A stretch of 64,000 bases of DNA from CAVRUZ01 sp963724495 (GCA_963724495.1 CAVRUZ010000006.1:372001-436000); one strand, 5' to 3'. Numbered from the stretch's first letter, positions 17,530 to 26,848 are shown. The notes: generated by a model from the sequence alone, not told the origin. Numbers and translations: made by a program.

Positions 17530-18228
17530 CTAGGCGTCCTGGCGGCTGGCGCTCTGCTGCGCCGCGCTGCGGTTGCCCTGTGCCGGGACGGTCTTGTCCG
17601 ACCGGCCGGGGTCGGGATGTTCCACCGGTCCCTTGTACCCGGAGTCGATCTGGTCGAAGGCCGCCGAGATGAGGCCTGGCAGCTGTTCGGCGTCGGAGCC
17701 CGACTGGGCCCAGACGCGCATGGCGATCCGCGCGGCCGACATGGCGGCAGCGGCCACCAGCCACGGGTACATGTCGGACCGCACGTCGGTGCCGCTGCGC
17801 TGGGCCACGATCGACCGGAACTCGCGCTCCAGCTCGTCATAGCTTGCGACCTGGTACGGCACCAGCGAGGGGTTCTCCTCCATCAGCTGCAGCCGGCCGC
17901 GACTCTGCTCCAGCTCCTCCGGTGAGCGGTGCCGGAGGAACTCGGTGAGCTCACGACGCAGCACCTGCATGGGCGGCTCGTCGCTCGGTGCATCCACGAA
18001 CCGCTCCAGCAGGCCGGAGAAGTCGTTGCCGGCGGCGACGACTGCCTCCTCCTTGCAACTGAAGTAGTTCGAGAACGTGCGGGGGGACACGAACGCAATG
18101 CGGGCGATCTCGTCGATCGTCACATTGGCGAGACCCTTGTCCAGGGTGAGACGCAAGGCCGCATTGGCAATCGCCTCCCGGGCCATCTGTTTCTTGATCG
18201 ACCTCAAGCCCATCGGCGCTGCACTCAT
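17530..18228 (-). CDS. TetR-family transcriptional regulator (paralogue A)
   Basis: 232 residues. The N-terminal DNA-binding domain is clear: REAIANAALRLTLDKGLANVTIDEIARIAFVSPRTFSNYFSCKEE, with the recognition helix at VSPRTFSNYF (about residues 45-55). The C-terminal ligand domain is generic, ending in a Pro/Ser/Gln-rich tail of about 35 residues. It shares most of its first 65 residues and the YQxASYDExExExRSIVAxRxGT segment with the neighbouring TetR at 18311-18922, so the two are tandem duplicates. Ligand and targets are unknown. It is transcribed toward helD and separated from its paralogue by 82 bp. Confidence 0.9.
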   Translation of the reverse strand: MSAAPMGLRSIKKQMAREAIANAALRLTLDKGLANVTIDEIARIAFVSPRTFSNYFSCKEEAVVAAGNDFSGLLERFVDAPSDEPPMQVLRRELTEFLRHRSPEELEQSRGRLQLMEENPSLVPYQVASYDELEREFRSIVAQRSGTDVRSDMYPWLVAAAAMSAARIAMRVWAQSGSDAEQLPGLISAAFDQIDSGYKGPVEHPDPGRSDKTVPAQGNRSAAQQSASRQDA

Positions 18229-18310
18229 GACGGCATGTTAAAGGCGCTATGCCGGATATGCGAGCTTGCACCGCATGTAAACCCGCACGGTCTGGATATT
18301 TCCGACCGGC

Positions 18311-18922
18311 CTACCGGTCGGGCAGCGTGAATCCGGTCTCGATGTGGTCGAAGGCGACACCAGCGAGGTCGGCAAGTCGATTCGGCGGCTCCTGCGAGCG
18401 CGCCCAGGTCTCGAGAACGACCTTCACCGTGGCGATGGCGGCGGCGGCGACCAGGCCGGCATACAGGTCGCTTGCATCCTCCGTGCCGATGCGCTCGGCC
18501 ACGATCGAGCGGACCTCGGCCTCGGCCTCGTCGTAGCTCGCCATCTGGTAGGCGCGCAGGGAGGGATTCGCCTCGATGAGCTGCAGCCATCGCCGGGTCT
18601 GGTCGAGCTTGTCCTCGGACAGAGAGGCGAAGAAGTGGTGAACGACCTGACGCATGGCCGCCATCGGGGCCTGCTTGCTGGGCGCGCGGGCAAACAGCGC
18701 CATCAGGTCCGGCAGCGTGCTGCCGGCGGCTACCACCGCCTCCTCCTTGCAGGAGAAGTAGTTCGAGACCGTGCGCGGTGACACGAAGGCGAGATGGGCG
18801 ATCTCGTCGATCGTGATGTGGGACAGCCCCTTCTCCAGCGACAGCCGCAACGCGGCATCGGCGATGGACTCACGGGTCAACTGCTTCTTGATGGAACGCA
18901 GACCCACCGGCTCGTCACTCAT
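18311..18922 (-). CDS. TetR-family transcriptional regulator (paralogue B)
   Basis: 203 residues from the ATG at 18922. DNA-binding domain RESIADAALRLSLEKGLSHITIDEIAHLAFVSPRTVSNYFSCKEE, nearly the same as paralogue A, including the unusual NYFSCKEEAVVAAG ending of the domain. The ligand domain differs more, which suggests different effectors with similar operators. It is divergent from the tad pilus operon; the 245 bp between them contains overlapping palindromes at 18985-19008, so self-regulation and control of the pilus operon are both plausible. Two in-frame upstream starts (GTG 18928, ATG 18949) exist but lack support. Confidence 0.9.
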   Translation of the reverse strand: MSDEPVGLRSIKKQLTRESIADAALRLSLEKGLSHITIDEIAHLAFVSPRTVSNYFSCKEEAVVAAGSTLPDLMALFARAPSKQAPMAAMRQVVHHFFASLSEDKLDQTRRWLQLIEANPSLRAYQMASYDEAEAEVRSIVAERIGTEDASDLYAGLVAAAAIATVKVVLETWARSQEPPNRLADLAGVAFDHIETGFTLPDR

Positions 18923-18984
18923 GTGCACACATCCTTGCCATGGCGTCATCCTAGGCCATAAGTGCAGATACGGCGTACTTGCCG

Positions 18985-19011
18985 GACCAGAAAGTTCTGG
19001 TCTAGACCGGT
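18985..19011. promoter_or_regulatory. overlapping palindromes between TetR gene and tad operon (TetR operator or DasR-like site)
   Basis: GACCAGAA-AG-TTCTGGTC (18985-19002) is an 8+8 inverted repeat. It overlaps the perfect palindrome GGTCTAGACC (18999-19008). The 16 bases at 18996-19011 match the known DasR site ACTGGTCTAGACCACT at 13 of 16 positions, including the whole CTGGTCTAGACC core. The site is 63 bp upstream of the TetR start and 157 bp upstream of flp. It could bind the adjacent TetR proteins, a DasR homologue, or both; the sequence alone cannot decide. Confidence 0.55.
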
Positions 19012-19167
19012 TTGCGCGGATATTCGTTGCCTTATCAGCGTGTACGCAGAGTTAGCGAACTTGCACACTAGGTAATTTTCTGTCATGCTTCGTTCCGTCG
19101 CCGGTCTACCCATACCGGGGCATACCCCCCAACGGGCCCCGGCCCCCACCTGAAAGAAGACCGCTTC

Positions 19168-19381
19168 ATGAACCGTGCAGCCGCTTTCCTCACCACCCTG
19201 TTCCTGCTTGGCAGCGACCGCCTCGCTTCGGCCCGCAAGGACCGCGGCGCCACGGCCGTGGAGTACGGCCTGCTGGTCGGCCTCATCGCCGTCGTCATCA
19301 TCGTGGCTGTCGGCCTCCTCGGCGGCCAGCTGAACAGCCTCTTCGACGGCCGTCAGCGACGCCCTGCCCGGCGGCGCCTGA
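19168..19381 (+). CDS. flp: Flp/Fap-type pilin (class IVb), +1 frameshift near the C-terminus
   Basis: Major subunit of a tad pilus. The prepilin motif is RGATAVEYGLLVGLIAVVIIVAVGLL: Gly at -1 and Glu at +5 of the mature protein, then a single hydrophobic helix, exactly as in Flp pilins. About 70 residues. In the given sequence the frame is lost after LNSLFDG; deleting one C of the CC at 19350-19351 restores a DGVSDALPGGA ending with a TGA at 19379-19381, a normal Flp C-terminus. A GAAAGAAG ribosome binding site precedes the ATG. A strong UUCG hairpin follows. The prepilin peptidase at the end of the operon would cleave it in the membrane. Confidence 0.88.
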
Positions 19382-19407
19382 CAAGAACAGCTCCAAGCCG
19401 TTCTGCC

Positions 19408-19435
19408 GGCGCAGCAGCCTTCGGGCTGCTGCGCC
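19408..19435 (+). terminator. strong UUCG-tetraloop hairpin between flp and tadE
   Basis: A perfect 12-bp stem, GGCGCAGCAGCC at 19408-19419 and GGCTGCTGCGCC at 19424-19435, closed by a TTCG loop. It lies 27 bp after the restored flp stop and 23 bp before the tadE start. No T-run follows. Such a hairpin would either end part of the transcription or protect the flp message end, giving more pilin than assembly proteins. Confidence 0.75.
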
Positions 19436-19458
19436 GCACCACCATCTGGAGGGATTCC

Positions 19459-19853
19459 GTGCAGCTTCGTGGCCGTGACCGCGGCGCTGCCGCCGTCGAG
19501 TTCGCCCTGATCCTTCCGCTCCTGGTGGTGCTGGTCTTCGGGATCACCGAGTTCGGCCGGGCCTACTTCGTCCAGACCACGCTCTCGGGTGCGGCCCGCG
19601 ACGGCGTCCGGGTGATGGCCCTGCAGAACGACAAGGTCGCGGCCAGGGCGGCGGTCGAAGTCGGCGGCAGCCGACGCTGGACCTCACCGACGCCCAGATC
19701 GTCGGTCACGCCAACCACGCTGTGTCGGTCTCCGGCCTCGGCGCTGCTTCGACCGCCACCGTCACCGTCACCTATCCAGTGCAGTTCATCACCAAAATCT
19801 TCGGCACGAGCGTCACGCTCACCGGCAAGGGGAGCATGAGATGCAACGGCTGA
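19459..19853 (+). CDS. tadE: TadE-family pseudopilin, frameshifted
   Basis: Minor pseudopilin of the tad system. GTG start at 19459 with a GGAGGGATT ribosome binding site. The N-terminus RGAAAVEFALILPLLVVLVFGITEFGRAYFVQ is the TadE signature (Glu at +5 after the cleavage Gly, hydrophobic helix, then GR-Y). Around 19663 and 19671 two extra bases (GG for G, CC for C) shift the frame; removing them gives VEVAAATLDLTDAQIV and continues through STATVTVTYPVQFITKIFGTSVTLTGKGSMR to a TGA at 19851-19853. The middle (19705-19730) may hold further shifts. It overlaps the next gene's ATG (19841). Confidence 0.8.
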
Positions 19854-20786
19854 ACAACGAACGCGGCGCCGTCGCGGTCATGGTGGCGCTGTTGATGGTC
19901 CCCCTCATCGGCTTCGCCGCAATCGCCGTCGATGTGGCCGCGCTGCGAGCCGAGCGCCAGCAGTTGCAGACGGGCGCCGACGCCGGTGCGCCTCGCCATC
20001 GCGCAGGACTGCGCCCGCAACGACTGCGGGACGCCGGCCGCGACCGCGCAGAGCCTCGCGGTCGGTCAACGTCAACGATGGCACGGCCGACACCGTCGGT
20101 GTCCCCGGTCACGCCTGCCTCGCACACGGTCACCGTGACCGCGTCGTCGCAGCGCACGCATGCATTCGCTCAGGTGCTCGGATTCGACGACGGCCTGCGC
20201 CGTCGCCAAGGCGACCGTCGTCTGGGGCACTCCCGGCGGTGGGACCGCCGTGCTCCCGCTGACCTTCTCGTGGTGCGAGTTCGCAGCTGCAGACCGGCGG
20301 CGGCCTGCCCTCGGGCACGACCGAGCGGACGATCCTGTTCTCCAAGGCAGCGGCCACCAGCTGCACCGGGTCCGTCGAACAACTTCGTCCCCGGCGGCTT
20401 CGGCTGGCTCGACGTGAACAGCGGGTGCAACCTCACCACGATCATCGGCCAGACGCTGCACTCCTCGACTGGTGCGTCCCTGCCGAGCGGGTGCAGCACC
20501 GCCGACAGTGGTGGCGCAGCAGAACAAGACCGTGCTGCTACCGATCTTCGATCAGGCCTTCGAACAGGGCAGCCAGCGCCACCTACCGGGTCTACGGCTA
20601 CGCGGCCTTCGTCCTCACCGGCTACCACTTTCCCTCCTACAGCTGGAACGACGCGGGTTGCACCAGCCCGAGCAGGAACTGCATCAAGGGCTACTTCACC
20701 AAGTTCGTCGACCAGTCCTCGCCTTCGACATCAGCGCGACCGCACCTGACATGGGCGCGCGCGTCCGTCCTGCTGACCCGCACTGA
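19841..20786 (+). CDS. TadG-like pilus assembly protein, multiply frameshifted
   Basis: Begins ERGAVAVMVALLMVPLIGFAAIAVDVAALRAERQQLQTGADAG, the usual TadG-type membrane start followed by the TADAAALA-like segment. The rest reads continuously only if eight single bases are removed, at about 19991, 20064, 20104, 20192, 20286, 20371, 20507 and 20573, and one ambiguous shift near 20722 is allowed. The restored chain includes RTHAFAQVLGFDDACAVAKA, FVPGGFGWLDVNSGCN and VYGYAAFVLTGYHFPSYSWN, ending near residue 310 with an intact ribosome binding site (AAGGAG) for the next gene after its stop. No in-frame stop codon appears in any restored segment. Role: extracytoplasmic pilus assembly or anchoring, from the family. 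Confidence 0.72.
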
Positions 20787-20800
20787 CAAGGAGCAACACC

Positions 20801-21543
20801 ATGAGACGTCGTCTGATCGCCGCCGCATCGGCATTGCTTCTCGCTGCCCTGGGCGCTGTCATGTTGGCGACCTACGTCTCCGGCGTCGACCGGCGCGCCG
20901 CGGCCGGGATGGAACCGACGACGGTTCTGATGGTCATCGTCGCCCATTCCCGCCGGGACGCCTGCCGACAGCCTGTCCGGGCCGGGTGGCGAAGCAAGAC
21001 ACTGCCGAGGATGGCCGTCGCTGACGGGGCTCTGACCACGCTCGCCGACATCAAGGGGCAGGTGCCGCCGTCCGACCTGCAGGTCGGGCGAGCAGTTGCT
21101 GGCCGGCCGGTTCGCCGACCCGGCCCAGATCCAGGCGCGAAGGCCCGAGCTCAGGCCCCGCCGGGCCGGCAACTGGTGTCGGTCGTCGCTCGACCCGCAG
21201 CGGGCGCTCGGCGGACGACTGGCGCCAGGCTCCAAGGTCGCGGTCTTCGTGTCGTTCACCGACCCGGACACGACCGTCACTCAGCGCTGCGCAACGTTCT
21301 CGTGACCGGCATCCAGGGCGGCGTCGAGCATCGAGAGCGAGGACGGCGACGCGCCGAGCCGCCCGACGGCTCCGAACCGCTGCCAGGGCACGAGCGTCAT
21401 GGTCACGCATGGCCGTCACACCGGCTCAGGCGAAGAAGCTCGTCTTCGGCGCCGATCACGGGACGACTCTGGCTGACCCTCGAGGCGGCACGCGCCATTG
21501 GCCACGTCGTGACCGCCCCCGTCACCACCGACCGTGGACCTGA
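20801..21543 (+). CDS. cpaB: CpaB/RcpC-like pilus assembly protein (SAF domain), multiply frameshifted
   Basis: ATG at 20801, 11 bases after an AAGGAG. N-terminal membrane helix LIAAASALLLAALGAVMLATYVSG, then a SAF-type domain. After removing extra bases (about 20941, 20981, 20992, 21087 and others) it reads VIAPIPAGTPADSL, LPRMAVADGALTTLADIKGQV, EQLLAGRFADPAQIQA, LDPQRALGGRLAPGSKVAVFVSF, LRNVLVTGIQG, and MAVTPAQAKKLVFGADHGTLWLTLEAA (extra C at 21408, extra A at 21466). This is the order and content of RcpC/CpaB. Several shifts need either two extra bases or one missing base. The end is uncertain; a TGA at 21541-21543 overlapping the next start is the best candidate. Confidence 0.75.
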
Positions 21544-22795
21544 CCACGCGTGGTGCTCGCGACCGACTCGGCCGATCTCGAGCAGCGCATCGAGCAGGCC
21601 ACCGACGGCTTCTTCATCTCACTGCCGCGCGGGTCCGCTTCCTCGCGACCCTGCTCATCTCTTCGACCAGCTCGACCGGCGCTCGAACTCCCCGACGTCG
21701 TGGTACTGCACGCCGGTCCGGGTCGGCGACCGGCGAGGCACTCGCGCTGGCCGAGCTGCTTCGAGCAGCAGTGCCCCGACGGTCAGCGTGGTCCTGGTGA
21801 GCGACAACGGCGCAGGAGATCGGCCTGACCGCGCTTCGCGCCGGCGTCCACGACGTCCTGCACCCGCTCGCCGAGATCGCCGACATGAACCTGGTGATCT
21901 CGCGGGCCGGACAGGTCGCCAGGTCGCGCAGGGCTGCCGCGGCCGCGGTATGGGCGTGGGTCAGGCGAAGGACGGGGCCCGGACCGACGGCCGGGTGATC
22001 AGCCGTCGTCTCACCCAAGGGCGGGGTAGGCAAGACCACTGTCGCCACCAACCTGGCGGTTGGCCTGGCCAGGATGCGGCCGAACTCCACGGTGCTGGTC
22101 GACCTGGACATCCAGTTCGGCGACGTCGGCAGCGCGCTCAGCCTGACACCGGAGTACTCCCTCGCCGACACCGTGCACGGTCCGGCGAACGCAGGACACC
22201 ATGGTGCTCAAGACCTTCCTGACTCAGCACTCGACCGGCCTGTACGTGATCTGCGCGCCGGAGTCCCCCGCGGCCATGGACGCCATCGGTGGCAAGGACG
22301 TCGAGCACCTGCTGCAGATGCTGGCGTCGGAATTCCAGTACGTGGTGGTCGACACCGCTCCCGGACTCTCCGAGCACACGCTGGCGGCCATGGACCAGAC
22401 CACCGACCTGGTCCTGGTCACCAGCATGGACGTGCCCGGCGTCCGTGGCCTGCGCAAGGAGATCGACGTGCTGGCCGAGTTGGGCCTCCTGCGCGAATCG
22501 CGCCAGGTCATCCTCAACTTCGCCGAGCAGCGCGGTGGGTTGTCGCTCGCCGACGTCGAGGCCACCATCGGCACCAGCTGTCGACCTGCTGCTGCCGTGG
22601 TCGAAGGCGGCGACCGATCTCGGTGAACCAGGGCGTGCCGATGCTGCAGAGCGGTGTCCACGATCCGCTGACCAAGAGGCTGCGCGAACTCGTCGACGGC
22701 GCTTCGCCCCCGGTGGAAACGACGCAGTCAAGCCAGCGGCCGCCGAGGCAAGGCGCGGACGCCACCGCGGCGTGCGGGGACGGAAGCACCGATGA
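21534..22795 (+). CDS. cpaE: CpaE/TadZ-like MinD-family pilus localisation ATPase, multiply frameshifted
   Basis: GTG start at 21534. N-terminal response-regulator-like domain: VLATDSADLEQRIEQATDGFFISLP, PDVVVLHAGP, VSVVLVSDNGA and GLTALRAGVHDVLHPLAEIADM in successive frames. The C-terminal ATPase domain has a deviant Walker A, SPKGGVGKTTVATNLAVGLA (about 22015), then VLVDLDIQFGDVGSALSLTP, a long unbroken stretch from 22201 (VLKTFLTQHSTGLYVICAPE, YVVVDTAPGLSEHTLAAMD, VTSMDVPGVRGLRKEIDVL), and after two more shifts SVNQGVPMLQ. About ten single-base shifts in all. The product would place the tad machine at a cell site. Its stop overlaps the cpaF start (ATGA). Confidence 0.78.
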
Positions 22796-24289
22796 CGCTG
22801 ACCGCGGCGCCTGCACGCCGACGGATCGCGACGACCGCGAGGCGGACCAGCGTCACCGACGGTTGCGGCCGGCCGCACGCCTCGGGCACGACGTCCACCG
22901 CGCTCGACCGGTGCGCGGCGACTCCCGACACGACCGCCGGCTGCGCCGTCCCCCGCGCACTCGGCGCCCGCCGGTCGACGTCGGTCGGCAGCGACGCGCT
23001 GGCCAGGCTGAAGAACCGCGCCGCCTCGGCCCTGTTCGAACGCATGGGGGCGCGCCTCAACGACCAGACGCTGAGCGAAGACCAACTGCATGCGCTGGTC
23101 CGCGACCGAACTCGAACCACGTGGTCGAGGCGGAGAAGACACCGCTGTCGACCGAACAACGGCAGCGGCTGATCCGTGACGTCGCAGGACGACGTCCTCG
23201 GCCACGGACCGCTGCAGCGCCTGCTCGACGACCCGACGGTCACCGAGATCATGGTCAACGGCCCGGACATGGTCTACGTGGAGAAGGACGGCAAGCTCGT
23301 CGCGCAGCTCCGCCCGGTTCGCCTCGGAGGAGCATCTGCGTCGCGTGATCGAGCGCATCGTCTCGCGCGTCGGCCGCCGGATCGACGAGTCCTCGCCGCT
23401 GGTCGACGCCCGGCTGTCCGACGGCTCCCGCGTCAACGCTGTCGATTCCGCCGCTGGCGTTCAACGGCTCCTCGCTGACGATCCGGAAGTTCGCCGCCGA
23501 CCCGTTCAAGGTGCCCGACCTCATCGGCGTTCGGCACCCTGACCCCGGAGATGGCCGAACTGCTCGCACGCCTGCGTCGAGGCGCGGCTCAACATCATCG
23601 TGTCCGGCGGCACCGGCACCGGCAAGACGACGTTGCTGAACGTGCTGTCGTCGTTCATCCCCGACGGCGAGCGCATCATCACGATCGAGGACGCCGTCGA
23701 GCTGCAGCTGCAGCAGGATCACGTCGTCCGGCTGGAGAGCCGGCCCGCGCAACATCGAGGGCAAGGGTGAGATCTCGATCCGCGACCTGGTCCGCAACTC
23801 GCTGCGGATGCGCCCCGACCGCATCGTGGTCGGAGAGGTCCGCGGCGGGGAGTGCCTGGACATGCTGCAGGCGATGAACACCGGCCACGACGGCTCGTTG
23901 TCCACGGTGCACGCCAACTCGCCGCGCGACGCGATCGCACGGCTGGAGACGCTGGTGCTGATGGCCGGCATGGACCTGCCGCTGCGGGCGATCCGAGAGC
24001 AGCTCTCCTCCGCGGTCGACGTGATCGTGCAGCTGAGCCGGCTGCGCGACGGCACCCGACGGGTCACGGCCGTAACCGAGGTCCAGGGCATGGAGGGCGC
24101 AGACCGTGACCCTGCAGGACGCCTTCCTGTTCGACTACTCCGCTGGGCTCGACGCCGGCGGTCGATTCCTCGGCAAGCCGGTACCGACCGGGGTGCGCCC
24201 GCGCTTCACCGACCGATTCGCCGAGCTCGGCATCACGCTGTCGCCGCGGTGTCTTCGGCCAGCCCGACCACCGGGGAGGCATCCGATGA
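22792..24289 (+). CDS. cpaF: CpaF/TadA secretion ATPase, multiply frameshifted
   Basis: Motor ATPase of the tad pilus. Restored order: ALFERMGARLNDQTLSEDQLHALV, LLDDPTVTEIMVNGPDMVYVE, VIERIVSRVGRRIDESSPLVDARLSDGSRVN, Walker A SGGTGTGKTTLLNVLSSF (about 23605), ERIITIEDAVELQLQQDHVVRLE (Asp box), RNSLRMRPDRIVVGEVRGGECLDMLQAMNTGHDGS (Walker B and His box), and STVHANSPRDAIARLETLVLMAGM. About ten single-base shifts; clear extra bases include G near 23443, G near 23533 and C near 23745. The segments between shifts are strongly conserved and carry no stop codons, so the protein is not decayed. The predicted end overlaps the tadB ATG at 24286. Confidence 0.82.
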
Positions 24290-25254
24290 TCGATCCGCCG
24301 CCGGTCCTGTCGGCGCCTCTCGCCGTGCTTCGGCGCTGGTCCTGCTGCTCGGGCTCTACCTGATCCTCGCTCCCGGACCCGGTCGAGGCTGCCGATCGAA
24401 CGCCGACGGCCCGCGGGCGGCGCCGGCCCCAGCCGGCTGACGGCCGCCACCACGGTCGGCGACGGGGCTCGTCGAAAAGGTGCTGAAGCGGCGCGGGGCA
24501 GCGTCGAGGGGGATGCCGCGCGTGTTGGAGCGTGCGGGAGTGAAGATGCGCCTTCAGGACTTCGCCCTGCTGATCATCGCCGTCGACGCTTGCCGCCATC
24601 GCCGTGGGCTATGTCGTCGCCGGTCCGCTGCTCGCCCTCGCTCCTCGGTCGTGGCGGTGCCGTTGGGCGCGCAGGATCCGGCTCGGGGCGCATGGCCGGC
24701 CGACGCCAGCGGCTGTTCGCCGACCAACTCGACGACTCCATGCAGTTGATGGCCGACGAGCCTGCGGGCGGGCCACAGCCTGTTGCAGTCGCTGAACTCG
24801 GTCTCCCGCGAGGCCGAAGAGCCAACGGCCGGTGGAGTTCTCCCGGATCATCAACGAGACGCGGGTGGGCCGAGATCTCTGACCCTCGCCCTGGACGAGA
24901 CCGCTGAGCCGGATGGCCAGCGACGACTTCGTCTGGGTCACCCAGGCGATCGCGATCAACCGGGAGGTGGGCGGCAACCTGGCGGAGGTGCTCGACGGGG
25001 TCGGGCACACGATCCGGGAGCGCAACCAGATCCGCCGTCAGGTGCAAGGCCCTGGCGGCAGAGGGGAAGCTGTCGGCCATCGTGCTGATGGCGCTGCCCG
25101 TTCGGGATCATCACCTTCTTGCTGATCGCCAACCCGACCTACCTGGCCAAGTTCACCGAGAGCCTCATCGGCTACATCCTGATCGGTCGCCGGCGTACTG
25201 CTGCTGGTCGTCGGCGGGTTGTGGCTCCGCAAGGTCGTCAGCTTCAAGTTCTGA
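24286..25254 (+). CDS. tadB: TadB-like inner-membrane platform protein, multiply frameshifted
   Basis: Polytopic membrane protein with a type II secretion F domain that works with CpaF. ATG at 24286 overlaps the cpaF end. Restored pieces include LVLLLGLYLILAPGPG (first helix), RVLERAGVKMRLQDFALLII, ADQLDDSMQLMAD, FSRIINETRVG, and the long diagnostic block MASDDFVWVTQAIAINREVGGNLAEVL with HTIRERNQIRRQV; the C-terminal helices are FLLIANPTYLAKFTESLIGYIL and LLLVVGGLWLRKVVSFKF. Numerous single-base shifts; at least one near 24387 could be a missing base rather than two extra. Stop TGA at 25252-25254. Confidence 0.78.
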
Positions 25255-25290
25255 CCGGAAGCCGCCATCGACCCGAAAGGAGCAGCGACC

Positions 25291-26192
25291 GTGCCACCAC
25301 CGTTCGTCATCTTTGCCGTCGCCGCCGTGAGTCTTGTCCCTGCCCTTGCTGCTCTGGTCACTGTTCGCGCGTCCCGACCGGGCGGCCGCCCGGTCGGTCG
25401 CCAACCTGCAACGAGGACTGCTTCCCGGGAGCCGACGATCTTGCGCCGGGCGACGCGGAGCGGCGGCGGCCGTCGCGTTGCTGGCCCGCCGGCTGACGCC
25501 GGCCGGGATCCGTGCGCCGCCTCGACCTCCTGTTGACCCGAGCCGGGCGGCCGTCGTCCTGGCCGCTGCAGCGACTGCTTGGTGGGCAAGCTCGTGCTGT
25601 GCCTCATGGCGGGGAGCCTCAGCCTGCTCTACATCCGCTCGACCGGGAGTCCGCTCTCAGTGGTGATCGGCATCGTGGTCACCACCGTCGCCTACTTCGT
25701 GCCCGACCTGCTGCTGTCGAGCCGGGGCAAGGAACGCAGCCAGCGCATCCAGCGCGAGCTCGCCGACACCCTGGACCAGATGACGATCGCCGTGGAGGCC
25801 GGGCCTCGGCTTCGACTCGGCCCTGGCACGCTCGGGCAAGAACGGCAACCGGCCCACTCGCGGAGGAACTGGTACGCACCCTGCAGGACATCCAGGTGGG
25901 GCAGTCCCGTCGGCAGGCCTACGAGGCGCTGGCGAACCGGTCGAACGTTCCCGACCTGCGCAGGTTCATGCGCGCGGTGATCCAGGCCGACACGTACGGG
26001 ATCTCCATCGCCGACGTGCTTCGCACCCAGGCCGATGAGATGAGGATGAAGCGGCGCCAGCGGGCGGAGGAGAAGGCCATGCAGATTCCGGTGAAGGTGA
26101 TCTTCCCGCTGATGCTCTGCATCCTGCCGGTCCTGTTCATCGTGCTGCTCGGGCCGGCCGTCATGGGCATCGTCGCGGCCTTCACCGCGTGA
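25291..26192 (+). CDS. tadC: TadC-like inner-membrane platform protein, frameshifted in its first half
   Basis: GTG at 25291 after an AAAGGAGCAG ribosome binding site. N-terminal helix PFVIFAVAAVS, continuing in another frame as SLPLLLWSLFARPDRAAARSVANLQRG once one T is removed near 25334. From about 25579 the frame is better: KLVLCLMAGSLSLLYIRSTG, VIGIVVTTVAYFVPDLLLSSRGKERSQRIQRELADTLDQMTIAVEAG, then, after shifts near 25803-25855, ELVRTLQDIQVGQSRRQAYEALANRS, MRAVIQADTYGISIADVLRTQADEMR and the final helix LMLCILPVLFIVLLGPAVMG. The last 300 bp are unbroken. Its stop overlaps the prepilin peptidase start (GTGA). Confidence 0.82.
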
Positions 26193-26837
26193 CCGTTCCG
26201 GTCGTGTTCATGGCCTCGCTGCTCAGCGGCATCGGGGCACTCGCCCTCACCGGGTGGATCCGGCCGATGATGGCCGACCGATCCGCATGGTTGCGGACGC
26301 GGCCGCACGCGGTGCTCGCGGTTCTCGGCGGGGCCGGAGCCGCAGCGCTCGCGCAGACCTGGGCAGAGGTCGTCGCCTACGCCCTGCTCGCCCTGGCCTG
26401 CTCCCTGCTGGTGGTGATCGACCTGGCGGCCTACCGGCTGCCCGATGCCATCGTGCTCCCGATGTACCCCGTGTTCTTCCTCGCGCTGACGGTTGCCGCG
26501 GCCACCTCGCGGAGACTGGCGCAGCCTCGGCCGTGCCGCCCTGGCCGCGGGAATCCTCTTGACGGTGTACCTCGTGTTGGCCCTGATCAACCCGTCGGGG
26601 CTCGGCCTCGGCGACGTGAAACTCGCCGGGCTCCTCGGCGCCTTCCTCGGCTGGCTCGGCTGGCAGCAGGTGCTGCTCGGAACCCTGGCCGCCTTCGTGT
26701 GCAGCGCAGTGGTCGCACTGGCTCTTCTCGCGACGCGCAGGGCAACCAAGAAGACGGAGTTCCCGTTCGGTCCCTGGATGATCGTCGGAGCGGTCATCGG
26801 CGCGGCCGCCGGCCCTGCGCTCATGGGAGTGGGCTGA
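26189..26837 (+). CDS. A24-family prepilin peptidase (TadV/CpaA type), one frameshift
   Basis: Membrane aspartic peptidase that cleaves Flp, TadE and TadG-type prepilins. GTG at 26189. The two catalytic aspartates are in VVIDLAAYRLPDAIVLP (about residue 75) and SGLGLGDVKLAGLLGAFLGW (about 140), the A24 signatures. About six membrane segments. One extra base near 26515 (within CTCGCGGAG) breaks the frame; removal joins ALTVAAATS to GDWRSLGRAALAAGILLTVYLV. It is the last gene of the tad operon and the least damaged one. Confidence 0.85.
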
Positions 26838-26848
26838 ACGACGTGGGC

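Noticed and set aside
19168..26837. Programmed frameshifting or RNA-level editing to express the tad genes
   Set aside because: It would need over 30 recoding events without a shared slippery motif or structure; a consensus error is far simpler until reads show otherwise.
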